Assembly (NCBI GenBank): GCA_002162955.1
Contig: MABD01000009.1
Span: 1-64,000, forward strand
Reading direction: 5' to 3'
DNA length: 64,000 nt
DNA from: Gammaproteobacteria bacterium 45_16_T64
GTDB taxonomy: Bacteria; Pseudomonadota; Gammaproteobacteria; Pseudomonadales; Ketobacteraceae
Shown here: positions 1 to 9,023 of the stretch, in pieces
How positions within the stretch are numbered: position 1 is the stretch's first letter
Layout of the letters: each line of letters begins with the position of its first letter
Position numbers and translations under genes: made by a program
Notes under the pieces: model-generated
Databases searched by the model: none
What the model saw: only the letters and a program-made list of their open reading frames with translations
What the model was told of the DNA's origin: nothing

Positions 1-1
1 C

Positions 2-69
2 AAAGCCTGAATCCTTATAGCTATAACGTTTGTTCGCACTCACATTATATCTATTTAGATTCAGGCTTT
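2..69. repeat. 12-bp perfect inverted repeat around a 44-bp spacer
   Basis: AAAGCCTGAATC at 2-13 is repeated in inverted orientation as GATTCAGGCTTT at 58-69. The spacer contains a separate 12-bp palindrome, TTATAGCTATAA, at 15-26. It lies about 65 bp beyond the 3' end of hcp. A long-loop transcript structure, an operator pair or the edge of a repeat family are all possible. It has no T tract typical of an intrinsic terminator on the hcp strand. Confidence 0.6.
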
Positions 70-132
70 CTTATTTAGTCACTCACTGTGGGACAGCAGT
101 GGCCTAAGGCTGCCTTTTTAATGCTTAAAAAA

Positions 133-648
133 CTAAGCTTTAAGTACACGCCAATCATCGTGGCCAGAAGTACCAGATACTTCATGAGTCCAGGTGATTT
201 TACGGTAAGTAAAAGACACGTCTTCAAGGTGAGTGAAGTGAGCCAAACCTGGATCCTGGCAGTTATGCATGTAAGACTTAATGTCTACAATGATCGCGTC
301 TTCAATATGGATTGTGTAGTAATGCTCTTGAAGACCTGTTGCTGAAGTACGGTACCATTCAATAGTCGCCTCAGGCAAACGCTCACCCGAAGTCAATGAA
401 GAGAAAAGCAAAGGTGATGCCTTATCGAATACTTTGGTAATCACGATAGGCTGATGAACACGCTGACCTGTTGGCTGTCCACTTTGAGGGTCACGTGGAA
501 GAACGATGTCGTGCTTAAATGCTTCAACCAAGATTTGATCTTCGTGACCTTCTTGGTAGATGTTTCCTACAGAAGGCTCAGTAAAAGTGCCTGCTGTGAT
601 AAGACCTTGTTTTTCACCGGTAATACTCATATACGCTGGAGTTGGCAT
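133..648 (-). CDS. hcp: Hcp, type VI secretion tube protein
   Basis: Hcp hexamers stack to form the inner tube of the type VI secretion apparatus, and Hcp is also exported with effectors. The 171-residue length and the sequence match the Hcp1 family: an N-terminal MPTPAYMSITGEKQG stretch, a VxEAFxHDI core and a C-terminal YRKITWTHE strand close to the end. The ATG is supported by AAGGAA about eight bases upstream. It is transcribed in the same direction as the T6SS operon but is separated from ppkA by 383 bp, so it probably has its own promoter, as highly expressed hcp genes often do. The stop is TAG. No truncation is seen. Confidence 0.95.
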   Translation of the reverse strand: MPTPAYMSITGEKQGLITAGTFTEPSVGNIYQEGHEDQILVEAFKHDIVLPRDPQSGQPTGQRVHQPIVITKVFDKASPLLFSSLTSGERLPEATIEWYRTSATGLQEHYYTIHIEDAIIVDIKSYMHNCQDPGLAHFTHLEDVSFTYRKITWTHEVSGTSGHDDWRVLKA

Positions 649-1031
649 ACTAAAAATTCCTTAGTTAATTCCTTTAATATTATATAAGGGCAATCCCGCC
701 TTCCTGGCGAGATGCACCTGATCTGATTCGTTCTCAGCATAATAGCAAGAACTAAGCTTCTCATTGCATAGTCTATGCCAGGTTCTTTGGAATGCCCCCC
801 AAGGCAGATGTAGCCTGAGATACAGAGACGTTGCCACCCCTAGCTCCAGCAAACACTCTAAAACACACCCACATTACTTCCTTTTCAGCGCATTAAATTG
901 CACAACTTTCTTGAAACAATACAAAAAATCCACGCTCTAACGCAATATAAAGATATTTGAGATTTTAAGCGGAATAAAACGTGACGGGGCACACTTTCCA
1001 TAGTGTTTTTTTGAAAAGAAAATCATCACAC
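649..1031. other. 383-bp intergenic region between ppkA and hcp; probable hcp promoter region
   Basis: No convincing gene is present. A TATAAT hexamer lies on the minus strand at 684-679, about 30 bp before the hcp ATG, but without a good -35 match. A good sigma-54 GG-N10-GC pair was looked for and not found. On the plus strand ACACT (991-995) pairs with AGTGT (1002-1006) followed by seven T, which resembles a weak terminator in the direction opposite to the genes. A 63-codon minus-strand reading frame at 661-852 has no recognisable features. Confidence 0.4.
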
Positions 1032-3677
1032 TCACCTTAATTCACGAACAAGTCGAATGCCGGCCATTTCTCTCTCTATTTTTTCGCCCACATCCAAATG
1101 TGAAATACGACAATCCGCAAGTGGAGTCATCGCATTTCCCCCAGACACTCCCACGCCTCGATCAAGCACAACCCATTCGCTCACATTACCCAAGCCATTC
1201 TTGACTCCCCAAGCATTAGCGCTTCCTTTTGTCGGTTTGCGGAGCTCCATACCTCGGATTACTTTATTCCCATGGGTAAGCAAACAATTGTGATCATTAA
1301 TTTGTTGCGTGCCATTAGCTGATACTGCATGACGCCACTCTTCCAACCTTGGCAATCGATACACAAATCCTGTCATTGTTGTTACCCATTGAGCGAACCG
1401 CTTAGCCTCTCGAATATCAACGCCAGAAAGAACCAAGCTTTTGTCGATGAATCGACGATTGCAACGTTTATAAAGTTCGCAATAACGTTTGTAGAGATTG
1501 TTACTTACCTCGTAGCGCATGATTGCAAAACTTCTTAACCCTATTTTCCTAGGAATCACCACCAATAAAGGCCCCTTCAAACGAGACGTTATTGAATCAC
1601 GACATTGATATCTATCTAGGCGCCCCTTTCCGGCCCACCAAGACTGACAGGGATCAACAATTCTTTTTTGTGTTTGGAACAACCCCTCATCAGGGTACAT
1701 TTGATGACCCAGTGACTTATAAGCTTTTGCCACCACCCTATCGTTAGTCGAACCAGGTTGAGTATACAGATCGTACTGCCGCTCAACAAAAGCTCTCATG
1801 CCTCCTTTGAGCGCCCTTCCCCAGGCGGATGTTGACACCGCAGGCGAGTTAAGAAATTGCATACTATCGGCGGCAGCCCAAGAATTCGACCGAATAGATT
1901 GAACTCCTACCTCATGAGCAGCCCATAGCTGATCAATTTCTTCCAAATTATGCCAATTGGAGACAGTATTATCTGAGCCTGTATCACCCGCAGAAGATGA
2001 TTGGTACTCCTGGTAAATCCTCATAAACCGCTCATCACTGGGGAATATTTCTTCTGCAAGTTGAAACAAAGAGGAGACTAACTCTGCATCCCCCACATAA
2101 ATGGACTCACTCATCTTTCGGGCCAGCCACAAATCTAGTGCCCACTGCTGTAGAAGTTCTTTTCCACCTTCAATTTTTCTGGCAGATTCGAGTAAATTTG
2201 GTAATTCCTGCAAGCGATCATTAAGCTGTTGAGAAGCAGAAGATTTTATGCTTCTCACCCTCTCGATGAGCCGCTCCCTCATACTATTCTGTTTAAGTGT
2301 CAATTGCTGGCTCAACGCTGATATACGCATTGAATCCGGATAAAGCCCTTGAACCTCACGAACAACTCGTAGCGCTGAAAAATAGTCGGCTCCAGCAGAA
2401 AAGCGTTTAGCTCGGCTCTCAAAATAACCTATCAATTCACCACTGGAGCTTTCTAAGAATTGGTCTCGTTCCTCCTCAGCCATCGTATCCACGGCATCGA
2501 TAGCTTTAGCGAATAATTCTCTATCTTCTGACTGTAAATCGGAAAGAAGAACTCTCTCACTATGTCCTAATAGATAGATTCCAACAAACGTTATCAACAA
2601 CAGAAATAGCGCGCCTCCTAGTGCTGCATATATAGGAGAACGCTTAGGTTTTACTAGGAAGCGATCCATGAATTGCTGAGCACTCAGCTCGAGAGGCTCA
2701 GAGACCGACAATATTGCATCCAATGCATCTGATTTATGTAAATCTGAGAATTTAGCTGACGCTAACCTCATATTGCTCTCTAACGCTTCGAGAGCGGTTT
2801 TACGCCGATAAGGGTGTTCAGCACTCGCAGCTATATTGATAACACAACCAAATGCATAAAGGTCATCAGCCGGGGTCGCTTTCTCATCCCGAAGCATACC
2901 TACGCTTGCATAAGCTGGCGTTAGGGCGACAAGAGGTTCATCTTTACCCCCTGCGTCACCTGCCGACACATCGTGTACTGCCCTAGCAATTCCAAAATCA
3001 TATACTTTAAAGTCTCCCCCCTTAGTCAAGAAAATGTTGCTCGGTTTTAGATCGGAATGGACAATACCTTGTGAGTGAGCATAGGTTAACGCTCCCCCTA
3101 CTTGAGATACAAGTTTGTCAATTTTCTCTTGAGGCCAACCGGAAAAAGAGGGCTTATTAATGACTTCATCCAAAGGCACACCGTCAAGTAGCTCCATCGA
3201 CATAAACAATGTATCACCATCACGATCAAAGTCGAATACGCTAACGATATTTGGGTGTGACAACAGTTGTGTTTTTTTACACTCCCTTTGCAAAGCTCCC
3301 CACGAGAAAGCATGCTGGCTAATATTACTATTTAGTATTTTTATGGCTAACCAAGGGTCTTTTTCTCCCACCTCCTCCTGGCGCAGATCTTTGGCTCGAT
3401 ATACCGTTCCCATCCCCCCTACACCCAAGACAGAATCAAGAAAGAAACGATCCTTTAAGGTAGCCCCTAAACCAATAACAGAATCAACGCTCGTACATTT
3501 AGTTATTGACTCTTCGTGAGCATTTAAGGTTCTTTCTTGAGCGGTGCTATCACCAGCAAGCGCTACAGTCCTTTCGTTGCTCACCGTAGCTGGAACAACC
3601 ACCGTTTTATCGATGGGGTTTATTGCTATTGTTCTATCTAACTCATTTTCAGCAAGAGGTTCCTTAACATCACTCAT
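1032..3677 (-). CDS. ppkA: PpkA-type T6SS serine/threonine kinase with C-terminal formylglycine-generating-enzyme-like domain
   Basis: This membrane kinase is the positive arm of T6SS threonine phosphorylation, with the FHA protein as the known substrate in Pseudomonas. Counted from the ATG at 3677 (881 residues), the kinase domain covers about 75-340: glycine loop GVGGMGTVY at 85-93, AIK lysine 113, HSDLKPSN at 207-214 (catalytic Asp209) and DFG at 227-229. One membrane segment lies at about 350-370. The last ~200 residues carry an FGE-sulfatase/SUMF1-like domain (RYEVSNNLY, GLGNVSEWV, AGIRLVREL). An upstream TTG at 3698 is in frame, but the ATG at 3677 overlaps the pppA stop as ATGA, which is typical of translational coupling, so I chose it. 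The HRD motif reads HSD, a tolerated variant. Confidence 0.92.
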   Translation of the reverse strand: MSDVKEPLAENELDRTIAINPIDKTVVVPATVSNERTVALAGDSTAQERTLNAHEESITKCTSVDSVIGLGATLKDRFFLDSVLGVGGMGTVYRAKDLRQEEVGEKDPWLAIKILNSNISQHAFSWGALQRECKKTQLLSHPNIVSVFDFDRDGDTLFMSMELLDGVPLDEVINKPSFSGWPQEKIDKLVSQVGGALTYAHSQGIVHSDLKPSNIFLTKGGDFKVYDFGIARAVHDVSAGDAGGKDEPLVALTPAYASVGMLRDEKATPADDLYAFGCVINIAASAEHPYRRKTALEALESNMRLASAKFSDLHKSDALDAILSVSEPLELSAQQFMDRFLVKPKRSPIYAALGGALFLLLITFVGIYLLGHSERVLLSDLQSEDRELFAKAIDAVDTMAEEERDQFLESSSGELIGYFESRAKRFSAGADYFSALRVVREVQGLYPDSMRISALSQQLTLKQNSMRERLIERVRSIKSSASQQLNDRLQELPNLLESARKIEGGKELLQQWALDLWLARKMSESIYVGDAELVSSLFQLAEEIFPSDERFMRIYQEYQSSSAGDTGSDNTVSNWHNLEEIDQLWAAHEVGVQSIRSNSWAAADSMQFLNSPAVSTSAWGRALKGGMRAFVERQYDLYTQPGSTNDRVVAKAYKSLGHQMYPDEGLFQTQKRIVDPCQSWWAGKGRLDRYQCRDSITSRLKGPLLVVIPRKIGLRSFAIMRYEVSNNLYKRYCELYKRCNRRFIDKSLVLSGVDIREAKRFAQWVTTMTGFVYRLPRLEEWRHAVSANGTQQINDHNCLLTHGNKVIRGMELRKPTKGSANAWGVKNGLGNVSEWVVLDRGVGVSGGNAMTPLADCRISHLDVGEKIEREMAGIRLVRELR

Positions 3678-4405
3678 ACCGGTATCTGCACCACACAAAT
3701 ACTAATATTGTCTTTTGCCTCAGTATTCAAGGCTGCACCCAACAATGCTTGCGCCTTAAGTTCACAGTCCAACGAGTTATCGCCCAATAAGTTTCTAATA
3801 TCCGCTGCACTCACTTCGTTGTACAGACCATCGGAGCACAATAACAATACATCCCCTATTTGCAAATCAAAGATAACTTTTGACAACACAAGTTCATCAC
3901 GCACTCCAACTGCTCGTGTAATAACATGACTCTGCGGGTGGTTGTGGGCTTGCTCAAGCGAGAGAATGCCATCATCGATCATATCTTGGACAACGGAATG
4001 ATCCTTACTAATCTGGTAGAGCTCTTCTTGTCGCAATACATACAATCGACTATCTCCAGCCCACAAACACGCACACTGCAATCCATTCGTTGCCGCCACA
4101 ACAATGGTGCTTCCCATCATATCGCTACCAATACCTACGGTCATTTCACACGCCAGTTTTAGATTCACTCGTTGTAAAGCCGCTTCGATCAAACTAGAAG
4201 CATCCTCAATTGATCCAGAAACATCAAGACTACTGAGCGCATCGATAACCATGCAACTGGCTATATCACCTGCTGCATAGCCTCCCATCCCATCAGCAAC
4301 AGCCCACATATTCGAACGACGGCTTAGTATTGAATCCTCATTCACTTTTCTTACATTACCGGGATGAGTCACCGACGCGCTTTGCGTTGCCAAAGTTCCA
4401 GTCAT
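3674..4405 (-). CDS. pppA: PppA-type PP2C family protein phosphatase of T6SS
   Basis: This metal-dependent phosphatase reverses PpkA-dependent threonine phosphorylation and so switches the T6SS off. It has 243 residues, a single PPM/PP2C domain. Metal-binding motifs are visible: NED at 22-24, ADGMGG at 37-42, WAGDSR near 115-120, CSDGLYNEV near 190, and the C-terminal AKDNIS with the final metal-binding Asp. It starts at ATG 4405, two bases after the tssM stop, and ends in an ATGA overlap with ppkA, so phosphatase and kinase are translationally linked. No signal peptide or membrane segment is present, so it is cytoplasmic. Confidence 0.93.
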   Translation of the reverse strand: MTGTLATQSASVTHPGNVRKVNEDSILSRRSNMWAVADGMGGYAAGDIASCMVIDALSSLDVSGSIEDASSLIEAALQRVNLKLACEMTVGIGSDMMGSTIVVAATNGLQCACLWAGDSRLYVLRQEELYQISKDHSVVQDMIDDGILSLEQAHNHPQSHVITRAVGVRDELVLSKVIFDLQIGDVLLLCSDGLYNEVSAADIRNLLGDNSLDCELKAQALLGAALNTEAKDNISICVVQIPV

Positions 4406-4407
4406 AA

Positions 4408-7400
4408 CTACAGCCTCGTTGGTAACCTGTAAGCACCGAGATAATCCCTAGCAAAAGGATTGACGGCACTATTAGCTGATATCTCGTAAATCGCCTTTTT
4501 CCCATCTTTGGTCATTGTAAGCTTATAGCTATCGCTATACGCTGAGCGCCTTAACGGATGTAAATCCAAGAAACGAAACAAGGACCACACCCCCTCTGAT
4601 CTATCTCCAGTTCGTGCGCCATAATAATCTTCAAACTCAAAACGAATATCTGACATCAACTGATCCCCAGGCCAATTCACCTTAGATTTCTGGCTAGGGC
4701 CATGTCGATATTGCATTCGTTGGCCAAGCATATCCAATTCAAAACGACTCACATTTGCATCTAAATATAATGGTCTGAGTGAAAATTGAAGAGCAGGCTC
4801 ATCTCCTGACGAAAAGAATACCCGCCTAATTTCCGCCGCTTGTTCAAACTGAGATAGCGATTTCACACTCATTCCTATCGTTCTATTACCGACTCGTTTT
4901 AATCGCCAAGGCTTGTACTTTGTATCCACAAATGGTGCCAAATACTGATCAAAAAAAGCCTCTTCAATGCCACCAATTCTGAAAAACTCACTAAAATCAT
5001 CCAATGTAACTTCCGCATCCGCCTTCTTTGTCAGTGGATACCTAGATTTCAAACTCGTGTCATAGAAAGGTTTTACACTCAATTGATATTCACTCACGAT
5101 AAGTTGCTTCGCTTGTCCCAACACCAACCCCCAAGATTGATCTAAAAGAGAGGTCACCCAACGTTTTACCGGCTGAGGATATTGACGTGATTCTATTAGC
5201 AATCTCCCAATAGGGTCTCCCGAGCTTTGTTTCATCCGTGTAGTGGCCACTTCAAATGCATTTTCAGGCGTAGAACCGCTAGCGGCAATACCTTCAAGAT
5301 ATATCTGAAGCCCAACGAGCGACTCCGTAAGCTCATCCAACCGCGTGGGCCGGCTACGTGACACTTCCACCATTTTGTGTAATGGCTTGAATTGCTTATC
5401 AACTAAACTTGTTGGATTTTCGGGTAAATTGGCTAACCTCTTACGCGCAGCCATATTGGCAAGTCGAGTAAATTTTGCTGTTTGCGGAGACGCCATTCTT
5501 GCAAGCATTGTTGCGTTCTGCGCTTGCTCTTTTATCTCATCGGCATTAATCATATTTGCGCTTAACTGAGTATTTACACTGATCGCATCCAATATCTCCC
5601 GCAATGGCGACTGACCCGACAATAGAGCATTCATTAACTCAAGATTACTTTCTAACGATACCATCGATACAATGCGAAGTTGATTAACCGCTGCACTCCA
5701 GTGATGTATATAATCTTCTAGGTACTGCTTTTCTAACTTTGCCTGCACTGTAGCCAAATCAAGATCCGTTAATTCACCAGATCGCGTTCCAACAACCCAA
5801 TTGTCTTCGCTTAGAGATTCTATAAATTCTTTTTTTGCCGGTTGATAAATCGTATCATAACCATCAAACGTGTAGAGCCGAGGTATCTCATAATCCGCCC
5901 GCTGGAACACCTTAGCAACATCCCTACCTAAATCTGAATCAAAACGATAGTTATCGACGTACTTCTCCATTGCCTCTAATTTTATCGATGCATAAACCTG
6001 TTCGTGCAATGGAATCCTACGCAATACCTTCCGTGTATTTTCAACCAGCTCAGCATCAATCTCTTGCGCTTGGTACGGCTGATCCAGCCAATATTCCAAA
6101 TAACTGACTAGCGCATCTCTCACCTCAGGCTTCGTATGAAATCGATTATTCCAATCAATAGTAAGCCAAGTGTAAAAGAAATCCCTGTCAAATCGCTCTT
6201 CCAGCGTTAGCATTAAATAAGCTTTAAGGCCTTGATGTAAGAAATCTGGATTATCTTTCTCCCGCACAAGCTGGTTCGCCAATTGATTCTTAAGGGCCTT
6301 GGGGAATTGATATTGAATATGAGCATCATAATTGACTGCCGCTTGCTCAATTAACGCATCGCCTTGATACAGCCCCAAACCAAGCAACCAACCGTCGTTC
6401 TCCTCCGAATAAACCGCCTGAATTGATTCCACCGCAGACATGAAGGAAACAGTATCTTCGGGTAAAACGGCATCCGTCACCGCCTCCAATTCTTCTTCAT
6501 AGATACTTATTTTTTCAGCAGCATCTCTTAGTCGAAGGTCATTATTTCCAAAACTCGTTGACCACAGAAGAGCTCCTGTAACAATACTGACTATTGCACA
6601 AACAATCCCGCCATTTTGCAGCCAACGTATTCGCCTTTCATGATTACGATTGGTACCTACCATTTGGGATTCAGGAAAAATAACCTGCTGCATTAAGTTT
6701 CGAATGAAATAACTTCGTCCTTGCTGCTGTTTTGCGATCAGGGCTTCCTGCCCCACCCCAATACTATTCGCAAATTGACTCATTACTCGTCCCAATGCAT
6801 TGGAGTTCTGCGTACCACTCGTAAAATAGACCCCTCTTAGCAAGTACTGGTCATGAAAGCGTGATTCCGAAAACGTATTTCCTATGAATTGCGTTAGTGA
6901 ACTTTTACACGACTCCAGCGACCGAGGAAAAGAAAGAATATCAGATCGGCGCGCCACATCCCTTTCGTAGTGAAGTTTGCTATTAAGATTTTCATGCAAT
7001 CGTAACAACAATTTATCAAAGCCTTCAGTAAATTGTGATTCATATGCATTATCACCGTTATCGGGAAAAGTCATCCCCCACACCTGGGCCCTCTCCTCTT
7101 TCCCAAGTGAATCAAAATATGCAGGAAAACCCTCGATCAAATCACATTTTGTAAAATTAAGATATACGGGGAATTTGATCCCTAGCTGATCGGTTAATTC
7201 TTGCAGTCGAGTTCTTACTGCACGCACATTTGCCGCAAGCTCAGCCTCGGTCTGAGACATCAATTCCTGTAAACTAATCGCAACGATCACACCATTAATA
7301 GGACGGCGCTTACGATACTTTTTAAGTAGGTCAATAAAATTCTTCCACGCCCCGGCATCAATCTGAGCATGACTATCCTGCGTAGTATATCTACCTGCAG

Positions 7401-7956
7401 TATCAATTATCACAGCTTGATCAGTAAACCACCAATCACAATGCCGTGTTCCACCAATCCCTTGAAGCGATTCTTTACCAAACGTATTTTCTAATGGAAA
7501 CTCTAATCCTGAATTAACCAACGCGGTTGTTTTTCCAGACCCTGGGGGGCCAATCAAAATATACCAAGGCAATTCATAGAGATAGTTTTTACCTCGTGTC
7601 TTACCTGGCTGGCTCTTACGCAATACGCTTAAAGCCTCATTAAATTTAGAAGCCACAATATCCGACTCATTGGCCCCACCCAAAGCCGAAGGCCCAGAAA
7701 CATCTTGGCTTTCTTTTAACTCTTGTTCCAAATTATCGTTGTTTTTCTTCGCTGCATGAGTAACGCGAAGGTTGTTGAGCCCCCAAAGCAGGAGCATCAC
7801 CATAATTATGATCAGCCGAACAACTTCGCTAGAGAGTATTTTTACATCCGCAATTGCGATCAGAGGGCCCACAAACCACACTAGTATCGACAGTGCAATC
7901 ACTCCCAACAAACCAATAAACCATCTTTCTTTTAGGAAACTAAATGTAGATTTCAT
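4408..7956 (-). CDS. tssM: TssM (IcmF), inner-membrane ATPase-like core of the T6SS membrane complex
   Basis: TssM spans the inner membrane and, with TssL and the TssJ lipoprotein, forms the envelope-spanning docking complex. The 1182 residues show two N-terminal membrane helices (about 12-34 and 44-62), a cytoplasmic NTPase domain with Walker A GPPGSGKT at 136-143, IIDTAGR at 183-189 and TKCD at 269-272, a third membrane helix at about 448-467, and a long periplasmic region. The Walker A is intact, which is not true of all TssM proteins. The ATG overlaps the tssL stop as ATGA. The length is normal for the family. Confidence 0.96.
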   Translation of the reverse strand: MKSTFSFLKERWFIGLLGVIALSILVWFVGPLIAIADVKILSSEVVRLIIIMVMLLLWGLNNLRVTHAAKKNNDNLEQELKESQDVSGPSALGGANESDIVASKFNEALSVLRKSQPGKTRGKNYLYELPWYILIGPPGSGKTTALVNSGLEFPLENTFGKESLQGIGGTRHCDWWFTDQAVIIDTAGRYTTQDSHAQIDAGAWKNFIDLLKKYRKRRPINGVIVAISLQELMSQTEAELAANVRAVRTRLQELTDQLGIKFPVYLNFTKCDLIEGFPAYFDSLGKEERAQVWGMTFPDNGDNAYESQFTEGFDKLLLRLHENLNSKLHYERDVARRSDILSFPRSLESCKSSLTQFIGNTFSESRFHDQYLLRGVYFTSGTQNSNALGRVMSQFANSIGVGQEALIAKQQQGRSYFIRNLMQQVIFPESQMVGTNRNHERRIRWLQNGGIVCAIVSIVTGALLWSTSFGNNDLRLRDAAEKISIYEEELEAVTDAVLPEDTVSFMSAVESIQAVYSEENDGWLLGLGLYQGDALIEQAAVNYDAHIQYQFPKALKNQLANQLVREKDNPDFLHQGLKAYLMLTLEERFDRDFFYTWLTIDWNNRFHTKPEVRDALVSYLEYWLDQPYQAQEIDAELVENTRKVLRRIPLHEQVYASIKLEAMEKYVDNYRFDSDLGRDVAKVFQRADYEIPRLYTFDGYDTIYQPAKKEFIESLSEDNWVVGTRSGELTDLDLATVQAKLEKQYLEDYIHHWSAAVNQLRIVSMVSLESNLELMNALLSGQSPLREILDAISVNTQLSANMINADEIKEQAQNATMLARMASPQTAKFTRLANMAARKRLANLPENPTSLVDKQFKPLHKMVEVSRSRPTRLDELTESLVGLQIYLEGIAASGSTPENAFEVATTRMKQSSGDPIGRLLIESRQYPQPVKRWVTSLLDQSWGLVLGQAKQLIVSEYQLSVKPFYDTSLKSRYPLTKKADAEVTLDDFSEFFRIGGIEEAFFDQYLAPFVDTKYKPWRLKRVGNRTIGMSVKSLSQFEQAAEIRRVFFSSGDEPALQFSLRPLYLDANVSRFELDMLGQRMQYRHGPSQKSKVNWPGDQLMSDIRFEFEDYYGARTGDRSEGVWSLFRFLDLHPLRRSAYSDSYKLTMTKDGKKAIYEISANSAVNPFARDYLGAYRLPTRL

Positions 7957-9017
7957 TTTTCTAGCTCGTTCTCAGTATCAACAGATGGCTCGGGCGTTTC
8001 TATAACCGCATCAACCTCGTCGTTATCTTTTTTTATCGGCAAATAGTGTTGAATTGGTGCACTAAGCGACGCAATCACATCGTCCTTGGAGCCATTTAAT
8101 TGATACGAAAAACCAGAATACAGCACCAAAAGTACAACACCTGCAAGCGCTGACACAACCCAAACAGGGACGTGCTTCATTAAGGTATGGCGTTTTTCAG
8201 ATACACCTTGCCATTGCGGGGATAAATCACGCTCGGGCTCACCTCGCTGTAAACGCATCAAGTGAAACAGATTATCTCTAAGATTCTCTATATCAACATT
8301 ACCTCTATTTTGTAATGAATACTTTCCCTCAAAACCGAAACTAAGGGAGACATACATGAGCTCCAGTACGTTTAGGTAGGTCGCAGGCTGCGTTTGAAGG
8401 TGATCTAATATTTGAAAAAACTTTTCCCCCCCCCTGGTTTCGTCATGGAATTGACTCAATAAACTTTGACTACTCCAAACACCGTTCCCACCCCAAGGTG
8501 TCTTCGTGGCAAACTCATCTATTACGGTACATAGCACATAACGACTATAGAGAACCGACTCTTCATCAACACCCGCCTGTCCACACCTGTACTCAAAATC
8601 CCGTATTTGCCGAACAATATCATCCTTTAATAACGATGGATCCAGAATCGCACCATCGCCAAGACTACGACTCTCAGAACGCAACGCTGCCATTCGGTCA
8701 ATTAAATCATTTGCGCAATGAACCACTGGATTTATATAGACCGTCGATTGAAATCCGGCCGATTGCTGATTCGTAGTTGCCGTTACGTTTTTAACACTCG
8801 GCGTACTCTGTCGTGAGCTATCTAGCGGTGGAACCCCCATGGTGGGCTGTAATGCCGGCGCTTGAGACATAGGTGTAGGTGCAGCAGCCTTAGCATTTCG
8901 CCCACCTGGCTTCGGTCGCTGAAACCCTCCGCCAGGACTTGGTTTTTGAACAGCTGAGCCGCTAGGGTCAGGACGATCCTGGCGAAAAGTAATAATCGTT
9001 TTGTCATCATGAGACAT
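7953..9017 (-). CDS. tssL: TssL (DotU family), T6SS inner-membrane protein
   Basis: TssL is the second inner-membrane subunit of the T6SS membrane complex and links TssM to the baseplate via TssK. The 354-residue protein has a proline- and glycine-rich N-terminal extension (about 1-85), the DotU cytoplasmic domain (about 95-275, with NPVVHCANDLIDRM and a VLELMYVSLSFGFEGKY motif) and one C-terminal membrane helix around 285-305. The short periplasmic tail after it has no OmpA-like peptidoglycan-binding domain, so this is the non-extended TssL type. It is six bases downstream of tssK and overlaps tssM by four bases. Confidence 0.95.
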   Translation of the reverse strand: MSHDDKTIITFRQDRPDPSGSAVQKPSPGGGFQRPKPGGRNAKAAAPTPMSQAPALQPTMGVPPLDSSRQSTPSVKNVTATTNQQSAGFQSTVYINPVVHCANDLIDRMAALRSESRSLGDGAILDPSLLKDDIVRQIRDFEYRCGQAGVDEESVLYSRYVLCTVIDEFATKTPWGGNGVWSSQSLLSQFHDETRGGEKFFQILDHLQTQPATYLNVLELMYVSLSFGFEGKYSLQNRGNVDIENLRDNLFHLMRLQRGEPERDLSPQWQGVSEKRHTLMKHVPVWVVSALAGVVLLVLYSGFSYQLNGSKDDVIASLSAPIQHYLPIKKDNDEVDAVIETPEPSVDTENELEK

Positions 9018-9023
9018 CTAGCA

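Noticed and set aside
661-852. 63-codon minus-strand reading frame between ppkA and hcp
   Set aside because: No ribosome-binding site, no recognisable family, odd composition; the region is better explained as the hcp promoter/leader.
649-900. Sigma-54 promoter for hcp
   Set aside because: The best candidate has GG and GC separated by 11 bases instead of 10, so it does not fit the consensus.
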